Below are positions 36,444 through 47,563 of a stretch of DNA of 49,541 nt, one piece after another (position 1 is the first letter of the stretch; each line of letters begins with the position of its first letter). The translations under genes and the position numbers were made by a program. The notes beneath the pieces were generated by a model. It was not told the DNA's origin, did no database searches, and worked only from the letters and a program-made list of their open reading frames with translations. Origin of the DNA: Candidatus Thiodiazotropha sp. (ex Epidulcina cf. delphinae) (GTDB taxonomy: Bacteria > Pseudomonadota > Gammaproteobacteria > Chromatiales > Chromatiaceae); the NCBI GenBank assembly GCA_025656505.1, contig JAHXHR010000008.1, positions 1 to 49,541 of the forward strand, read 5' to 3'.

Positions 36444-37010
36444 ATGGTTTCTTTACAGACCCCCATTTGCGATTTCGGCGCCATCGCTCCTGATTTTACC
36501 CTCCCTGGTGTGGATGGCAGGGACTGGTCCCTGCAGCAGTGCGCGGGGGAGAAGGGGTTGCTGGTGATGTTTATCTGTAATCACTGTCCCTATGTCAAGG
36601 CCGTACTGGATCGAATTGTCAGGGATGCCGGGGAGTTGGCCGGTCTTGGCGTTAATTCAGTGGCGATCCTGTCCAATGACCCTGCCGAGTATCCGGAGGA
36701 TTCCTTCGACAACATGCGTCTGGTCGCGGAGCGACAGCAGTTTCCCTTCCCTTACCTCTATGACGAGAGCCAGGAGGTGGCGAAGCGTTATGGGGCGGTC
36801 TGCACACCCGATTTCTTCGGTTACAACGCTCAATTGAAGCTGCAGTACCGAGGGCGCTTGGATGAGAGCCGGAAAGAGGCGGCCGCCAGGGATGTTCGTC
36901 GGGATCTCTTCGAGGCGATGAAGCAGGTGGCCGAGACAGGCGACGGCCCGCAGGAACAGATTCCCAGCATGGGCTGCTCCATTAAGTGGCGGGAAACGCC
37001 GGCTAACTGA
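36444..37010 (+). CDS. Thioredoxin-fold peroxiredoxin-like protein
   Basis: This is a cytoplasmic thioredoxin-fold protein of 188 aa with an AhpC/TSA-like N-terminus (APDFTLPGVDGRDWSL). It has a single-Cys motif, CNHCPYVKAV, where a second Cys lies three positions before it. Related redoxin proteins with an NHCPYV motif are widespread in bacteria but poorly characterised. Further conserved parts are ILSNDPAEYPEDSFDNM, PFPYLYDESQEVAKRYGAVCTPDFF and a C-terminal PSMGCSIKW. The frame opens at a TTG at 36429; ATG 36444 is preferred. Divergent from metK, it has its own promoter region. The physiological substrate is unknown. Confidence 0.85.
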   Translation: MVSLQTPICDFGAIAPDFTLPGVDGRDWSLQQCAGEKGLLVMFICNHCPYVKAVLDRIVRDAGELAGLGVNSVAILSNDPAEYPEDSFDNMRLVAERQQFPFPYLYDESQEVAKRYGAVCTPDFFGYNAQLKLQYRGRLDESRKEAAARDVRRDLFEAMKQVAETGDGPQEQIPSMGCSIKWRETPAN

Positions 37011-37293
37011 AAGCATATTGTTTATTTGGGATATTATGATTTTTCATCAAGCCGGCCTATCGCTTCGTAAAGTTATCAACCTTGCCCTGGCGCATGCCTT
37101 GGTTCAAAATATCGGGCTTTTGCCTGATCCGGTCTTCCGTGCGCTATCCGGGTCATCCGTCTATGCGGCGGCGATGGGGAGCGGATGTCGGCAAAGGGGT
37201 GTGTGCTGAAAAACGAATCCGGCGGTCTTACGCCACTAACATATTGTCTGATGTATGCAGATTAATTAGTCATTATCAAATCAGGAGGGGTCA

Positions 37294-39282
37294 ATGTCCT
37301 CACGAAGAGAACTCGCCAATGCCATTCGCGCCCTGAGTATGGATGCGGTGCAGAAAGCCAATTCAGGTCATCCGGGTGCGCCCATGGGTATGGCCGATAT
37401 CGCAGAAGTGCTGTGGAACAGCCACATGAAGCACAATCCGGCAAACCCGGAATGGGCCGATCGTGACCGCTTCGTGCTCTCAAACGGTCACGGCTCGATG
37501 CTGATCTACTCGCTGCTGCATCTGACCGGCTATGCGCTGAGCATCGACGATCTGAAAGCGTTCCGCCAGTTGCACTCCAAGACCCCAGGTCATCCGGAGT
37601 ACGGCTATGCCCCCGGTGTGGAGACAACCACCGGTCCGTTGGGCCAGGGCATCAGCAACGCTGCCGGTATGGCCTTGGCGGAGAGGACGTTGGCAGCCCA
37701 GTTCAATAAGCCGGGACACGAGATTGTCGACCACTACAGTTTTACCTTTTTGGGTGACGGCTGCATGATGGAGGGTATCTCCCATGAGGCCTGCTCCCTT
37801 GCCGGCACCCTGGGTCTGGGTAAGTTGATCGCCTTTTGGGACGACAACGGCATCAGTATCGATGGCGAGACCGAGGGCTGGTTTACCGATGACACACCGA
37901 GTCGCTTCGAAGCCTATGGCTGGCAGGTTATCCGTGATGTCGACGGACACGATGCCGATGCCGTCAATCAGGCTGTCGCAGCCGCCAAGGCTGATACCGG
38001 CAAGCCGAGCCTGATCTGCTGCAAGACCACCATCGGCTTCGGATCGCCGAACCTGGCCGGCAGTCACGACTGTCACGGCGCTCCCTTGGGCGCCGACGAA
38101 ATTACTGCGACCCGCGAGCAGTTGGGTTGGACGCATGAGCCTTTCGTGGTGCCGGACGAGGTCTATGCCGGTTGGGACGCCAAATCCGCCGGTGCCGAGG
38201 CTGAAAGCGCCTGGAATGATAAGTTTGCCGCCTACGAGGCGGCATTTCCCGAACCGGCCGGTGAATTCAAGCGCCGCATGGCAGGTGACCTGCCCGCCGA
38301 CTGGGAGACGCAAACGGCCAAGTTCATTGCCGAGGTGAATGGCAAGGGCGAGTCTCCGGCAACCCGTAAAGCATCGCAGAACGCCCTCAACGGCTTTGGC
38401 CCGCATCTGCCGGAGTTCCTGGGCGGGTCGGCCGATCTGTCACCTTCCAATCTGACTGCCTGGTCCGGCTCCAAGTCGATCACGGACGGGAATTCGGATG
38501 GCAACTACCTCTCCTACGGGGTGCGTGAATTCGGCATGTCCGCGATCATGAACGGTGTTGCCCTGCATGGTGGTTTCATTCCCTATGGCGGCACCTTCCT
38601 GATGTTCTCCGAGTATGCACGCAATGCGTTGCGCATGGCCGCGTTGATGAAGATCCAGTCAATCTTCGTCTATACCCACGACTCCATCGGTTTGGGCGAG
38701 GACGGTCCCACCCACCAGCCCATCGAGCAGATTCCGACCCTGCGCATGATCCCCAATATGGATCTGTGGCGCCCATGTGACGCAGTTGAAACCGCAGTCG
38801 CCTGGAAAGCGGCAATCGAGAAACGGGACGGTCCCAGCAGTCTGATCTTTTCCCGTCAGGGGCTTGCCCACCAGGCACGAACCGACGAGCAGATCGCCGA
38901 TATCGCCAAGGGCGGTTATGTCATCACCGATTGCGACGGCGCGCCGGAAGCGATTGTCATCGCCACCGGCTCCGAAGTGGCGATTGCCGTGCAGGCCGCT
39001 GCTGACTCGGCTAAGCGCGTGCGTGTGGTCTCCATGCCCAACACAAAGATCTTCGATGAGCAGGACGCGGCCTATAAAGAATCGGTGTTGCCTTTGAATG
39101 TGACCGCCCGGGTAGCGGTGGAAGCCGCCGTCACCGATGGTTGGTACAAGTATGTCGGCCTCAACGGCAAGGTAATCGGCATCGACCGTTTCGGTGAGTC
39201 CGCTCCGGCCGGTGATCTGTTCAAGGAGTTCGGCTTCACCGCGGAGAATGTGCTGGCAGCCATCAATGAGGTATCCGCCTGA
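37294..39282 (+). CDS. tkt: Transketolase
   Basis: Transketolase moves two-carbon ketol units between sugar phosphates in the Calvin and pentose phosphate cycles, using thiamine diphosphate. The 662-residue protein shows [18 protein letters not shown] at the N-terminus, the TPP-binding [18 protein letters not shown] with the G-D-G...N pattern extending to DDNGISIDG, the pyrimidine-domain [17 protein letters not shown], and [24 protein letters not shown] 5 nt upstream of ATG is a strong ribosome binding site. It heads the tkt-gap-pgk-pyk-fba block, a layout typical of cbb clusters in autotrophic proteobacteria. Confidence 0.97.
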   Translation: MSSRRELANAIRALSMDAVQKANSGHPGAPMGMADIAEVLWNSHMKHNPANPEWADRDRFVLSNGHGSMLIYSLLHLTGYALSIDDLKAFRQLHSKTPGHPEYGYAPGVETTTGPLGQGISNAAGMALAERTLAAQFNKPGHEIVDHYSFTFLGDGCMMEGISHEACSLAGTLGLGKLIAFWDDNGISIDGETEGWFTDDTPSRFEAYGWQVIRDVDGHDADAVNQAVAAAKADTGKPSLICCKTTIGFGSPNLAGSHDCHGAPLGADEITATREQLGWTHEPFVVPDEVYAGWDAKSAGAEAESAWNDKFAAYEAAFPEPAGEFKRRMAGDLPADWETQTAKFIAEVNGKGESPATRKASQNALNGFGPHLPEFLGGSADLSPSNLTAWSGSKSITDGNSDGNYLSYGVREFGMSAIMNGVALHGGFIPYGGTFLMFSEYARNALRMAALMKIQSIFVYTHDSIGLGEDGPTHQPIEQIPTLRMIPNMDLWRPCDAVETAVAWKAAIEKRDGPSSLIFSRQGLAHQARTDEQIADIAKGGYVITDCDGAPEAIVIATGSEVAIAVQAAADSAKRVRVVSMPNTKIFDEQDAAYKESVLPLNVTARVAVEAAVTDGWYKYVGLNGKVIGIDRFGESAPAGDLFKEFGFTAENVLAAINEVSA

Positions 39283-39355
39283 GATTGGATAAGGGGCGTC
39301 GCCGCAGGCGCCCTCTAGGACGATCCAACCAGATTACAACTCAAATTATCGTTAA

Positions 39356-40369
<1,014 letters not shown>

Positions 40370-40372
<3 letters not shown>

Positions 40373-40421
40373 TCGGGCATTCGCCCGAAGCGGAAAGACC
40401 GTTTCGGGTGAAACCCGATTA
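40370..40421 (+). terminator. Long stem-loop after gap (attenuator or mRNA stabiliser)
   Basis: TAATCGGG (40370-40377, including the gap stop) pairs with CCCGATTA (40414-40421). The inner TTCGCCCGAAGCGG pairs with CCGTTTCGGGTGAA over 14 bp with G-U pairs, around a short AAAGA loop. No T-run follows, so it is more likely a processing/stability element or partial attenuator than a classical terminator. Confidence 0.6.
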
Positions 40422-40423
40422 CA

Positions 40424-40451
40424 GTTTTGAGTTTTGAGTTTTGAGTTTTGA
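40424..40451 (+). repeat. Four tandem GTTTTGA heptads
   Basis: GTTTTGA is repeated four times without interruption between gap and pgk. An inverted TCAAAAC lies at 40497-40503, so the heptads can form alternative hairpins in the pgk leader. Two related copies (AGTTTTGAG) lie near 34994-35017 between ahcY and metK. Confidence 0.8.
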
Positions 40452-40546
40452 GTCGAAGTGAACGGGATACTTAAGAGCCTGTCATCGACACAAAATTCAA
40501 AACTCAACATTCAACGTTTAAAACTCGAACGACGAAGGAGTTCGTT

Positions 40547-41728
40547 ATGTCTTTTATCAAGCTGACCGATCTTGACCTTGCCGGGAAGCGCATTTTGATT
40601 CGCGCCGATCTTAATGTGCCTGTCAAAGACGGCAAAGTGACCTCGGATGCGCGGATCAGCGCCTCCATGCCAACGATCGAGCATTGCATCAACGCAGGGG
40701 CCAAGGTGATGGTGATGTCACACCGCGGCAGGCCGGAAGAGGGTGTCTATTCGGAAGAGAATTCGATGGCGCCGATTGCCGAGGATATGTCCTCCAAGCT
40801 GGGTAAAACCGTACGTTTGATCAAGGACTACCTGGCGGGTGGTTTTGAAGTCGCCGAGGGCGAAGCGGTGCTGTTGGAGAATGTCCGTTTCAATGCCGGT
40901 GAAAAGAAGGATAACGAAGAACTGGCAAAAAATTACGCGGCATTGTGCGATGTCTATGTGATGGATGCCTTCGGTACGGCTCATCGTGCGCAGGCATCCA
41001 CCCATGGAGCAGGCAAGTTCGCACCGATCGCTTGTGCCGGAATCCTGCTTGCCAGCGAGTTAGACAATTTGGCAAAGGCGCTGGCCGATCCGGCGTGTCC
41101 GATGGTGGCCATCGTAGGCGGTTCCAAGGTATCGACCAAACTGACGGTGCTGGAAGCCCTTTCGGAGAAGGTTGATCAGTTGGTCGTCGGCGGCGGTATC
41201 GCCAATACCTTTCTCAAGGCTACCGGAAACAATGTCGGTAAGTCACTCTGCGAAGACGATCTGGTTCCCACCGCACAGGCACTGATCGAAAAGATGAAGA
41301 CTCGCGGAGCCAATATTCCGATTGCCACCGATGTGGTGGTCGGAAAGAACTTCGCCGAAGATGAGCCCGCAGTGCTGAAGGGGGCCGGTGATGTCGCCGA
41401 TGATGAGATGATTCTCGATATCGGTCCCGATAGCGCCAATGAGTTGGCGGATATCATCAAGCAGGCGGGTACGATTATCTGGAACGGACCGGTCGGTGTG
41501 TTTGAATTCGATCAGTTCGGAGAGGGCACAAAAATAGTTTCGATGGCGATCGCCGAATCCGCTGGTTTTTCATTGGCCGGCGGCGGGGACACCATCGCCG
41601 CGATCCAGAAATACGATATCTATGACAAGGTCTCCTACATCTCAACGGCCGGCGGCGCCTTCCTGGAATATCTGGAAGGCAAGACCCTGCCGGCGGTGGC
41701 GATGCTGGAAGCCCGCGCTGCGGAGTAG
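40547..41728 (+). CDS. pgk: Phosphoglycerate kinase
   Basis: Pgk transfers phosphate between 1,3-bisphosphoglycerate and ADP; in carbon fixation it runs in the ATP-consuming direction. The 393-residue protein shows [53 protein letters not shown], the nucleotide-binding [10 protein letters not shown] and C-terminal [12 protein letters not shown] with [14 protein letters not shown]. The ribosome binding site AAGGAG lies in a small CGAAC/GTTCG stem that could limit access. The 174-nt leader after gap contains a long hairpin and heptad repeats. Confidence 0.98.
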   Translation: MSFIKLTDLDLAGKRILIRADLNVPVKDGKVTSDARISASMPTIEHCINAGAKVMVMSHRGRPEEGVYSEENSMAPIAEDMSSKLGKTVRLIKDYLAGGFEVAEGEAVLLENVRFNAGEKKDNEELAKNYAALCDVYVMDAFGTAHRAQASTHGAGKFAPIACAGILLASELDNLAKALADPACPMVAIVGGSKVSTKLTVLEALSEKVDQLVVGGGIANTFLKATGNNVGKSLCEDDLVPTAQALIEKMKTRGANIPIATDVVVGKNFAEDEPAVLKGAGDVADDEMILDIGPDSANELADIIKQAGTIIWNGPVGVFEFDQFGEGTKIVSMAIAESAGFSLAGGGDTIAAIQKYDIYDKVSYISTAGGAFLEYLEGKTLPAVAMLEARAAE

Positions 41729-41812
41729 TAAGAGGCAGGGATCAATCTCATTTGGCTGGGCAACGGCCCGGCCGGATTTTATCATGCATGTTAAGCATGT
41801 AACTGGAGCTGT

Positions 41813-43264
41813 ATGCCAAGACGAACAAAAATTGTTGCAACCCTGGGACCTGCTACGGACGATCCCAAGATTCTCGATAAACTGATTCACTCCGGGGTGG
41901 ACGTGGTTCGCCTCAATCTCTCTCATGACGCCCATGAGCCACAACGCCAGCGCGCCGACCGTATTCGCAACCGGGCGCGCGCCTGTGGCAGACAGATAGG
42001 CGTTCTAGCCGATTTACAAGGGCCGAAGATTCGTATCGGGCGTTTCAAAAAGGGCACCGTCGACCTTCAAGAGGACGAGACGTTTATCCTGGATGCGAAC
42101 TGCGCGCAGGATGCCGGCGATGCCGCACATGTAGGATTGACTTATCCGGAGCTTGTGCATGATGTTAGCCGTGGTGATACACTGCTGTTGGATGACGGCG
42201 CGGTTGTGCTTTGGGTCTCCGAAGTGGATGGCAGCGAGGTTCGCTGCAAGGTCGTTGTGGGTGGTAAACTCTCCAATAATAAAGGCATCAACAAGCAGGG
42301 TGGGGGTCTTTCAGCACCGGCGCTGACCGACAAGGATCGGGCGGATATCAAGTTTGCCGCGGAAATCGATGTCGACTACATTGCCGTCTCCTTCGTACGC
42401 AATGCTGAGGATGTCAAAGAAGCGCGCCGACTCCTGGAGGCGTCCGGCGGAAAGGGTGGCGTCATAGCCAAGATCGAGCGTGCCGAAGCGCTTGATTGCA
42501 TTGCAGAGGTCATCCTGGCTTCCGATGCCATTATGGTGGCGCGCGGGGATCTGGGTGTCGAGATCGGCGATGCGGAATTGCCCGCAGTACAGAAGGAGCT
42601 GATCAAGACTGCGCGGGAGCTGAACTGTGTCGTGATTACCGCAACACAGATGATGCAGTCGATGATCGAGAGCCCGATACCGACTCGTGCAGAGGTCTTC
42701 GATGTGGCGAATGCCGTCATGGACGGCACCGATGCGGTGATGCTTTCTGCCGAGACTTCGGTGGGAAAGTACCCCCATAAGGTGATCAAGGCGATGGATC
42801 GCGTCTGTCTCGAAGCGGAGAAGCATCAAACAGCCCGGCGCTCCCACCACAGAATCGATACCATATTCGACCGGGTGGACGAAGCGATCGCCATGGCCAC
42901 TATGTATACCGCCAATCATTTAGGCGTGAAAGCGATTGCAGCGCTGACCGAGTCGGGTTCCACCGTGAAATGGATGTCGCGTATCAGTTCGGATATTCCG
43001 ATCTATGCATTGACACGGCATGTACAGACGCGGCGCAAGGTCACCCTCTACCGTGGCGTCTACCCGGTGAGTTTTGACGTGGCCGGCACCGATACCGATC
43101 AGGTCAATGCGGAGGTGATCGATGAACTGCTGCGCCGCGGCGAGGTGCGCGAAAGTGACTTGGTGCTTATCACCAAGGGTGACCGTTCCGGTGTGGAGGG
43201 TCAGACCAATATCATGAAAGTGATGCGTGTCGGTGAACATGTGCTTGCCGACAAATTGGAATAA
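41813..43264 (+). CDS. pyk: Pyruvate kinase
   Basis: Pyruvate kinase makes pyruvate and ATP from phosphoenolpyruvate. The 483-residue protein has the TIM-barrel blocks KIVATLGPATDDPK, VVRLNLSHD, LADLQGPKIRIGRFK, the B domain (about residues 70-165) and the catalytic IAKIERAEALD. VARGDLGVEIG and VITATQMMQSMIESPIPTRAEV follow, then a C-terminal regulatory domain. Its placement within the tkt-gap-pgk-fba block couples lower glycolysis to the Calvin-type genes, a layout seen in several autotrophic proteobacteria. Confidence 0.97.
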   Translation: MPRRTKIVATLGPATDDPKILDKLIHSGVDVVRLNLSHDAHEPQRQRADRIRNRARACGRQIGVLADLQGPKIRIGRFKKGTVDLQEDETFILDANCAQDAGDAAHVGLTYPELVHDVSRGDTLLLDDGAVVLWVSEVDGSEVRCKVVVGGKLSNNKGINKQGGGLSAPALTDKDRADIKFAAEIDVDYIAVSFVRNAEDVKEARRLLEASGGKGGVIAKIERAEALDCIAEVILASDAIMVARGDLGVEIGDAELPAVQKELIKTARELNCVVITATQMMQSMIESPIPTRAEVFDVANAVMDGTDAVMLSAETSVGKYPHKVIKAMDRVCLEAEKHQTARRSHHRIDTIFDRVDEAIAMATMYTANHLGVKAIAALTESGSTVKWMSRISSDIPIYALTRHVQTRRKVTLYRGVYPVSFDVAGTDTDQVNAEVIDELLRRGEVRESDLVLITKGDRSGVEGQTNIMKVMRVGEHVLADKLE

Positions 43265-43301
43265 TTGTAATGAGTAATGACAATAAACCGAGGAGGCTAT
43301 C

Positions 43302-44366
43302 ATGGCTTTGATTTCCTTGCGCCAACTACTGGATCATGCCGCGGAACACGGCTACGGTCTACCGGCGTTCAATGTCAACAACATGGAGCAGGTGCATGCC
43401 ATCATGCAGGCTGCGGATGCGGTCAACAGCCCGGTGGTCCTGCAGGGATCAGCCGGCGCCCGCTCTTACGCCGGTGAACCCTTTCTGCGTCACCTGATTA
43501 TTGCCGCTACCGAAATGTATCCGCACATTCCGGTCTGCATGCACCAGGATCACGGCACATCGCCTGCCATCTGCCTGCGTTCCATTCAGTCCGGGTTCTC
43601 ATCGGTGATGATGGACGGCTCGCTGATGACGGACGGTAAGACCCCGTCATCCTATGAGTACAATGTGGATGTGACCGCCAAAGTGGTGGAGATGGCCCAT
43701 GCGGGTGGTGTCTCGGTCGAGGGTGAGTTGGGTTGCCTGGGCTCGTTGGAGACCGGTCAGGCGGGTGAAGAGGACGGCGTCGGCGCCGAAGGCACCCTGG
43801 ATCACAGCCAACTGCTGACTGATCCCGATGAGGCGGCCGATTTCGTCAAGAAGACGGGTGCGGATGCCCTGGCGATCGCTATCGGAACCTCTCATGGCGC
43901 GTATAAATTCACTCGTCCGCCGACAGGCGATATCCTTGCCATTCAGCGCGTGAAGGAGATTCATGCCCGTATCCCGGATACCCACCTGGTTATGCACGGC
44001 TCCTCTTCCGTGCCCCAGGACTGGTTGGCGATTATCAATGAGTACGGCGGTGACATGGGCGAGACCTATGGCGTGCCGGTGGAAGAGATTGTCGAGGGCA
44101 TCAAACACGGTGTGCGTAAAGTCAACATCGATACCGACCTGCGCATGGCCTCCACCGGTTCCATCCGTAAGCATCTGAACGACAACAAGTCCAACTTCGA
44201 TCCGCGCAAGTTCCTCAAAGAGGCGACCAAGGGGATGTCCGACATCTGTAAGTCCCGCTATGAGGCTTTTGGCTCGGCGGGGATGGCCGATAAGATCACG
44301 CCGATCTCTTTGGAAGACATGCAGAAGCGCTATGACAGCGGTGAGCTGGATCCAAAGATCAACTGA
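43302..44366 (+). CDS. fba: Fructose-bisphosphate aldolase, class II (Calvin-cycle type)
   Basis: This zinc-dependent class II aldolase joins dihydroxyacetone phosphate with glyceraldehyde 3-phosphate (or erythrose 4-phosphate in the Calvin cycle). The 354-residue protein has [12 protein letters not shown] with the catalytic Asp-His pair, [28 protein letters not shown] (zinc His), [14 protein letters not shown] and [15 protein letters not shown]. The length and [17 protein letters not shown] insertion match the CbbA subtype. It follows pyk by 37 nt with GAGGAGGC as ribosome binding site and ends the block before a strong terminator. Confidence 0.97.
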   Translation: MALISLRQLLDHAAEHGYGLPAFNVNNMEQVHAIMQAADAVNSPVVLQGSAGARSYAGEPFLRHLIIAATEMYPHIPVCMHQDHGTSPAICLRSIQSGFSSVMMDGSLMTDGKTPSSYEYNVDVTAKVVEMAHAGGVSVEGELGCLGSLETGQAGEEDGVGAEGTLDHSQLLTDPDEAADFVKKTGADALAIAIGTSHGAYKFTRPPTGDILAIQRVKEIHARIPDTHLVMHGSSSVPQDWLAIINEYGGDMGETYGVPVEEIVEGIKHGVRKVNIDTDLRMASTGSIRKHLNDNKSNFDPRKFLKEATKGMSDICKSRYEAFGSAGMADKITPISLEDMQKRYDSGELDPKIN

Positions 44367-44383
44367 TCAGAGCGGATGCTCGA

Positions 44384-44417
44384 CCTAAAAAGGGGGCTAA
44401 ACGCCTCCTTTTTGTGG
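44384..44417 (+). terminator. Rho-independent terminator of the tkt-fba block
   Basis: AAAAAGGGGGC-TAAAC-GCCTCCTTTTT forms a GC-rich stem with a short loop followed by a T-run, 20 nt after the fba stop. This is the clearest intrinsic terminator in the window. Confidence 0.85.
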
Positions 44418-44488
44418 GTTATTTCCCTTATTCGAGTGACTAACGAACGGGGGCGTAGCTAAGCGTTCGGCACGATCATCACGTTCAC

Positions 44489-44508
44489 GGGTGAAACATC
44501 CGGGCTAG
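44489..44508. repeat. TAGCCCGGATGTTTCACCC motif overlapping glutaredoxin stop
   Basis: GGGTGAAACATCCGGGCTAG is the same motif as at 32451 (two differences) and 29427 (reversed). The glutaredoxin TAG stop codon (complement of CTA at 44505-44507) lies within it, just as the metF stop lies within the 32451 copy. Confidence 0.65.
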
Positions 44509-44768
44509 ATCAGACCTTCCTGTTGTAAAATCCGCTTTATCAGATTGGGATTGAACCCAACAAACTGTTGCTCACCGATAACAATCAAAGGCACGCTTTG
44601 CCCGCCGATTTCGAAGAATTTCTTCTGAATCTTGCCCGGTTTGCCGACGTTGAAGTCTAAAAATGGAACCTTGTTCCTCTTCAGCCACCTCTTGAGGTGT
44701 TGGCAGTGGGGACATCTTAACGTTGTGTAGATGACTACCCGGGCTGTTTTTATATTTAATTGTGGCAT
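44505..44768 (-). CDS. Glutaredoxin-family protein
   Basis: A small thioredoxin-fold protein of 87 aa. The N-terminal beta strand VVIYTTLRCPHCQHLKRWL carries a C-P-H-C redox pair, unlike the CPYC of classical glutaredoxins. VPLIVIGEQQFVGFNP matches the cis-Pro and glutathione-binding GF region of the family. It probably acts as a dithiol reductant or NrdH-like electron carrier in the cytoplasm. It stands alone on the minus strand between the fba terminator and purC. The last coding bases overlap a dispersed repeat motif. Confidence 0.85.
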   Translation of the reverse strand: MPQLNIKTARVVIYTTLRCPHCQHLKRWLKRNKVPFLDFNVGKPGKIQKKFFEIGGQSVPLIVIGEQQFVGFNPNLIKRILQQEGLI

Positions 44769-44933
44769 ATCGAATCAAAGCATGTTGCGTCATGTACTTC
44801 TGCAAATCGGTAGCGCTGTGTGTGAAGGCGGAATAATTAGCCGGATACATTGAATAGAGCGGCAAGTTAACGAATTAATTGAACTTCAAGGTGTTGCGAA
44901 TTGTTGAATTTTTTCAGCTTGCTTTCTCGCGCT

Positions 44934-45827
44934 CTACAGTCTTGTAAGGCGGATTTCGGCCTCTCTGTATTTTTCCGCCGTTCTGTCTATGACCTCTTGG
45001 GGCAGTATAGGGCCTGGAGGTGTTTTATCCCAGGTCAGTGTCTCCAGGTAGTCACGTACAAACTGCTTATCGAAACTGGGAGGGCTGATACCTGGGCGAT
45101 AACTGTCCACCGGCCAGAAACGAGACGAATCCGGCGTGAGTACTTCATCAATGAGGTGGATAGAGCCGTTGCCATCCAAACCGAACTCGAACTTGGTGTC
45201 CGCTATGATAATACCTCGCCTAAGGGCATAGCTTGCCGCCTTGGTATAGATTTCGAGACTTAGATCCCGTACCTGTGCGGCTATCTTATTGCCCAATAAT
45301 TCCACGGCTTGATGGTAGTCGATATTCTCGTCATGGTCACCGATCCCAGCCTTGGTCGAAGGGGTGAAGATCGGTTGGGGCAGTTTGTCGGCCTGCTGTA
45401 GGCCTTCGGGTAGCCGGATGCCGCAAACTCCGCCGGTTCGCCAGTAGTCTTTCCAACCCGATCCGATCAGGTAGCCTCTGACTATAGCCTCCACGGGCAG
45501 CGGCTTGAGTTTTCGCACCAGCATGCAACGGTCTCCCAATATGGCGCGTTGTCCGGGGTCTGTGACGACTTTTTCAAGCGGGGTGTCCGTGAGGTGATTG
45601 GGCACCGACTCCCTGGTGTGCTTGAACCAGAAATTCGCCACCCGTGTCAGCACCTCTCCCTTCCCGGGAATCGGCTGGGGGAGCACCACATCGAATGCGG
45701 ATAATCGGTCAGTAGTGACAATTAGCAGAAGCTTCTCGTCCACTTCGTAGATGTCGCGCACCTTACCCCGATTGAGACGTTTCAGATCCAGATCGGATTC
45801 GAAAAGGGAGTTGGTGGCTTTATTCAT
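44934..45827 (-). CDS. purC: SAICAR synthetase
   Basis: PurC condenses CAIR with aspartate in purine biosynthesis, using ATP. The 297-residue protein shows [29 protein letters not shown]-type N-terminal blocks ([25 protein letters not shown]), the signature [21 protein letters not shown] (split: [16 protein letters not shown]), and [15 protein letters not shown]. This is the longer form (about 297 aa) found in many proteobacteria and fungi rather than the 237-aa E. coli type. It is a single gene with about 190 nt separating it from the divergent Xre-like gene. Confidence 0.96.
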   Translation of the reverse strand: MNKATNSLFESDLDLKRLNRGKVRDIYEVDEKLLLIVTTDRLSAFDVVLPQPIPGKGEVLTRVANFWFKHTRESVPNHLTDTPLEKVVTDPGQRAILGDRCMLVRKLKPLPVEAIVRGYLIGSGWKDYWRTGGVCGIRLPEGLQQADKLPQPIFTPSTKAGIGDHDENIDYHQAVELLGNKIAAQVRDLSLEIYTKAASYALRRGIIIADTKFEFGLDGNGSIHLIDEVLTPDSSRFWPVDSYRPGISPPSFDKQFVRDYLETLTWDKTPPGPILPQEVIDRTAEKYREAEIRLTRL

Positions 45828-46017
45828 GTCGTTGATCGCCTAGAGAAAAAACTCATTATACCCGGAACCGTCAATATGAACGAGCAAGACGACTAGGGTG
45901 GTGGGCTCTGTGGAATGGTTGATCCCAGGTTGGATAACCCTGATTTCCTGCGGGGAATCGAGCAATGAATCATGCTATGCTTAATAACCTAGTTGTTTTG
46001 TAGGGAATTACTGGGAC

Positions 46018-46437
46018 ATGAGTGAAAATAGTGACGGCGGTGCAGCTCGCTCGATGAACGATCGTCTGGACATTACCCGAGGTGTGATGAAGCTGTTCGC
46101 AAGCTGGGGCCTTCATTCGGATGAGATGATGACCCTGCTGGACATGCCGGGCAAGGCGCGTCATTTCGCCAAGTACCGCGATAATAAGCCGCTGCCTGAT
46201 AGTCCTGATATCATGAAACGCATCGAGTATCTTGTGCGCATTGATGATGCGCTTCGCACCAGCTATCCCACCAACCCCGCCATGGGTAAGCGCTGGTTGC
46301 GTCAGCGCAGCCATAAATTCGATAAGCACAGTCCGCTCTCTATGATGATGGGTGACGGGGAACAGGGGATGATCTATGTGCTCTCTCGATTGGATTGCAC
46401 CTTTGCGTGGGACCAGAGCGGTTCAATGCCCTGTTGA
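46018..46437 (+). CDS. Solo Xre/MbcA/ParS-type (DUF2384) protein, 139 aa
   Basis: The middle of the protein resembles antitoxins of the Xre/MbcA/ParS group: an N-terminal helical region (ITRGVMKLFASWGLHSDEMMTLLDMP) precedes the toxin-binding-like segment (MKRIEYLVRIDDALRTSYPT, then AMGKRWLRQRSHKFDKHSPLSMM). In typical systems the partner is an adjacent RES-domain NAD-degrading toxin. No such gene is present on either side; a repeat follows directly. The protein may therefore be an orphan regulator or a toxin-free relic. The start ATG 46018 lacks a strong ribosome binding site. Confidence 0.75.
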   Translation: MSENSDGGAARSMNDRLDITRGVMKLFASWGLHSDEMMTLLDMPGKARHFAKYRDNKPLPDSPDIMKRIEYLVRIDDALRTSYPTNPAMGKRWLRQRSHKFDKHSPLSMMMGDGEQGMIYVLSRLDCTFAWDQSGSMPC

Positions 46438-46444
46438 GTAGATA

Positions 46445-46531
46445 GCCCGTAGGTCATGTTGCGCAGCTACGTGACATCACCCTTCGGGCTAGTAAGTCAG
46501 GTAGCCGCTCCGCGCCAACCTGACCTACGGC
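46445..46531. repeat. Bipartite palindromic intergenic repeat, copy 2 (inverted)
   Basis: The reverse complement of 32358-32433, with a short insertion (ACTAGCCCGAAGG) between the two palindromic halves. It lies 8 nt after the stop of the Xre-like gene and before the convergent MBL-fold gene, the same type of 3'-end position as copy 1. Confidence 0.75.
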
Positions 46532-46582
46532 CTGAGTAGATAGGGTGCGTAAAATCCATTCCACTTCTGCATTGAATGCAGG

Positions 46583-47560
46583 CTAACCCGTGGCCTTTGC
46601 CTCCTCCTGACGCGCCAACCAAACCTCGAGTCCCTGGGCATCCAGTTCCAGATCCATCGACATCCGTTGCTCAATGGTCCGGGTGCTGTGTCGGCAGCCG
46701 TGTGTCCGCAGCTCTTGCGCCAGCCATTGCATAAGCCTGTTGCGTATGACGGCAACACGATTCGGGCCGGGTTCGGCATCTGCCTCCCTGGCGATGGTTG
46801 CGAAATCATCGAGGTAGTGGTGAAGTCTTTCAGCCAATACGGTTAGTTCGGTGACTTCACCATAGTGGGTTAAAAAAATCCGCTCCGGCTCAAGCGCCAT
46901 CAGTCTGTATAGGGTGGTGTGCCACGCATCCGGGTCGAACTGAATCGGTGTGGTGGTCGGCATGATGAAAGGACCTTTATCGGTATCGAATTCCCGATAG
47001 GAGAGGCCGAAGGTGTCGCCGCTGAAGATGCCGCCGCTTAACTTGTCATAGATGCAGATATGGTGACGCGCATGTCCGGGGGTGTCCAGGCAAAGCAACT
47101 CTCTGTCACCGAAACTCACCCGTACGCCGTCCGTCGCCTCAATGACACGCTCTTCCGGCACCGCTGCCAGTTCTCCGAAATCCGCCTTGAATTTCTCCTC
47201 TCCGTAGACCGCCGTTGCACCGGCGATCAATTTTGAGGGATCGATCAAGTGCTTGGCCCCGTAGGGGTGAATCAGCAGCGATGCGTTGGGGAGATGCTGC
47301 ATCAACGTCCCGGCTCCGCCGGCATGGTCCAGATGCACATGGGTCGGAATGACGTACTTGACCTGTGATGGCGGGATGCCTCGGGAAGCCAGTGCGGCCA
47401 TCGAATGCGGGACGGTATGGCTGGTGCCGGTATCGATGAACACCGCCTCGCCCGCCGATTCCAGTAGATAGCAAGCGGCGAGGGCGGGCCGCTGATAACG
47501 GGTATCGATACAAGTAATGTCGTGTGAGTAGCCGATAGTGGGGATATCCGGCATTGTCAT
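46583..47560 (-). CDS. Metallo-beta-lactamase-fold hydrolase (glyoxalase II-like)
   Basis: The 325-residue protein has a full MBL metal site: THVHLDH (His74, His76, Asp78, His79), then TPGHARHH, FSGDTFG and LTHYG. Its core resembles glyoxalase II-like and quorum-quenching hydrolases. Residues about 240-325 form an additional helical C-terminal domain (IRNRLMQWLAQELRTHGC, DLELDAQGLEVWLAR). Substrate cannot be inferred from sequence. It starts 3 nt after the plsY stop and is probably co-transcribed with it. No signal peptide is visible, so it should be cytoplasmic. Confidence 0.88.
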   Translation of the reverse strand: MTMPDIPTIGYSHDITCIDTRYQRPALAACYLLESAGEAVFIDTGTSHTVPHSMAALASRGIPPSQVKYVIPTHVHLDHAGGAGTLMQHLPNASLLIHPYGAKHLIDPSKLIAGATAVYGEEKFKADFGELAAVPEERVIEATDGVRVSFGDRELLCLDTPGHARHHICIYDKLSGGIFSGDTFGLSYREFDTDKGPFIMPTTTPIQFDPDAWHTTLYRLMALEPERIFLTHYGEVTELTVLAERLHHYLDDFATIAREADAEPGPNRVAVIRNRLMQWLAQELRTHGCRHSTRTIEQRMSMDLELDAQGLEVWLARQEEAKATG

Positions 47561-47563
47561 TAG

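Noticed and set aside
37011-37293. Two overlapping ORFs (63 and 84 codons) between the redoxin and tkt genes
   Set aside because: No ribosome binding site, mutually overlapping, and one runs into the tkt start; treated as the tkt leader.
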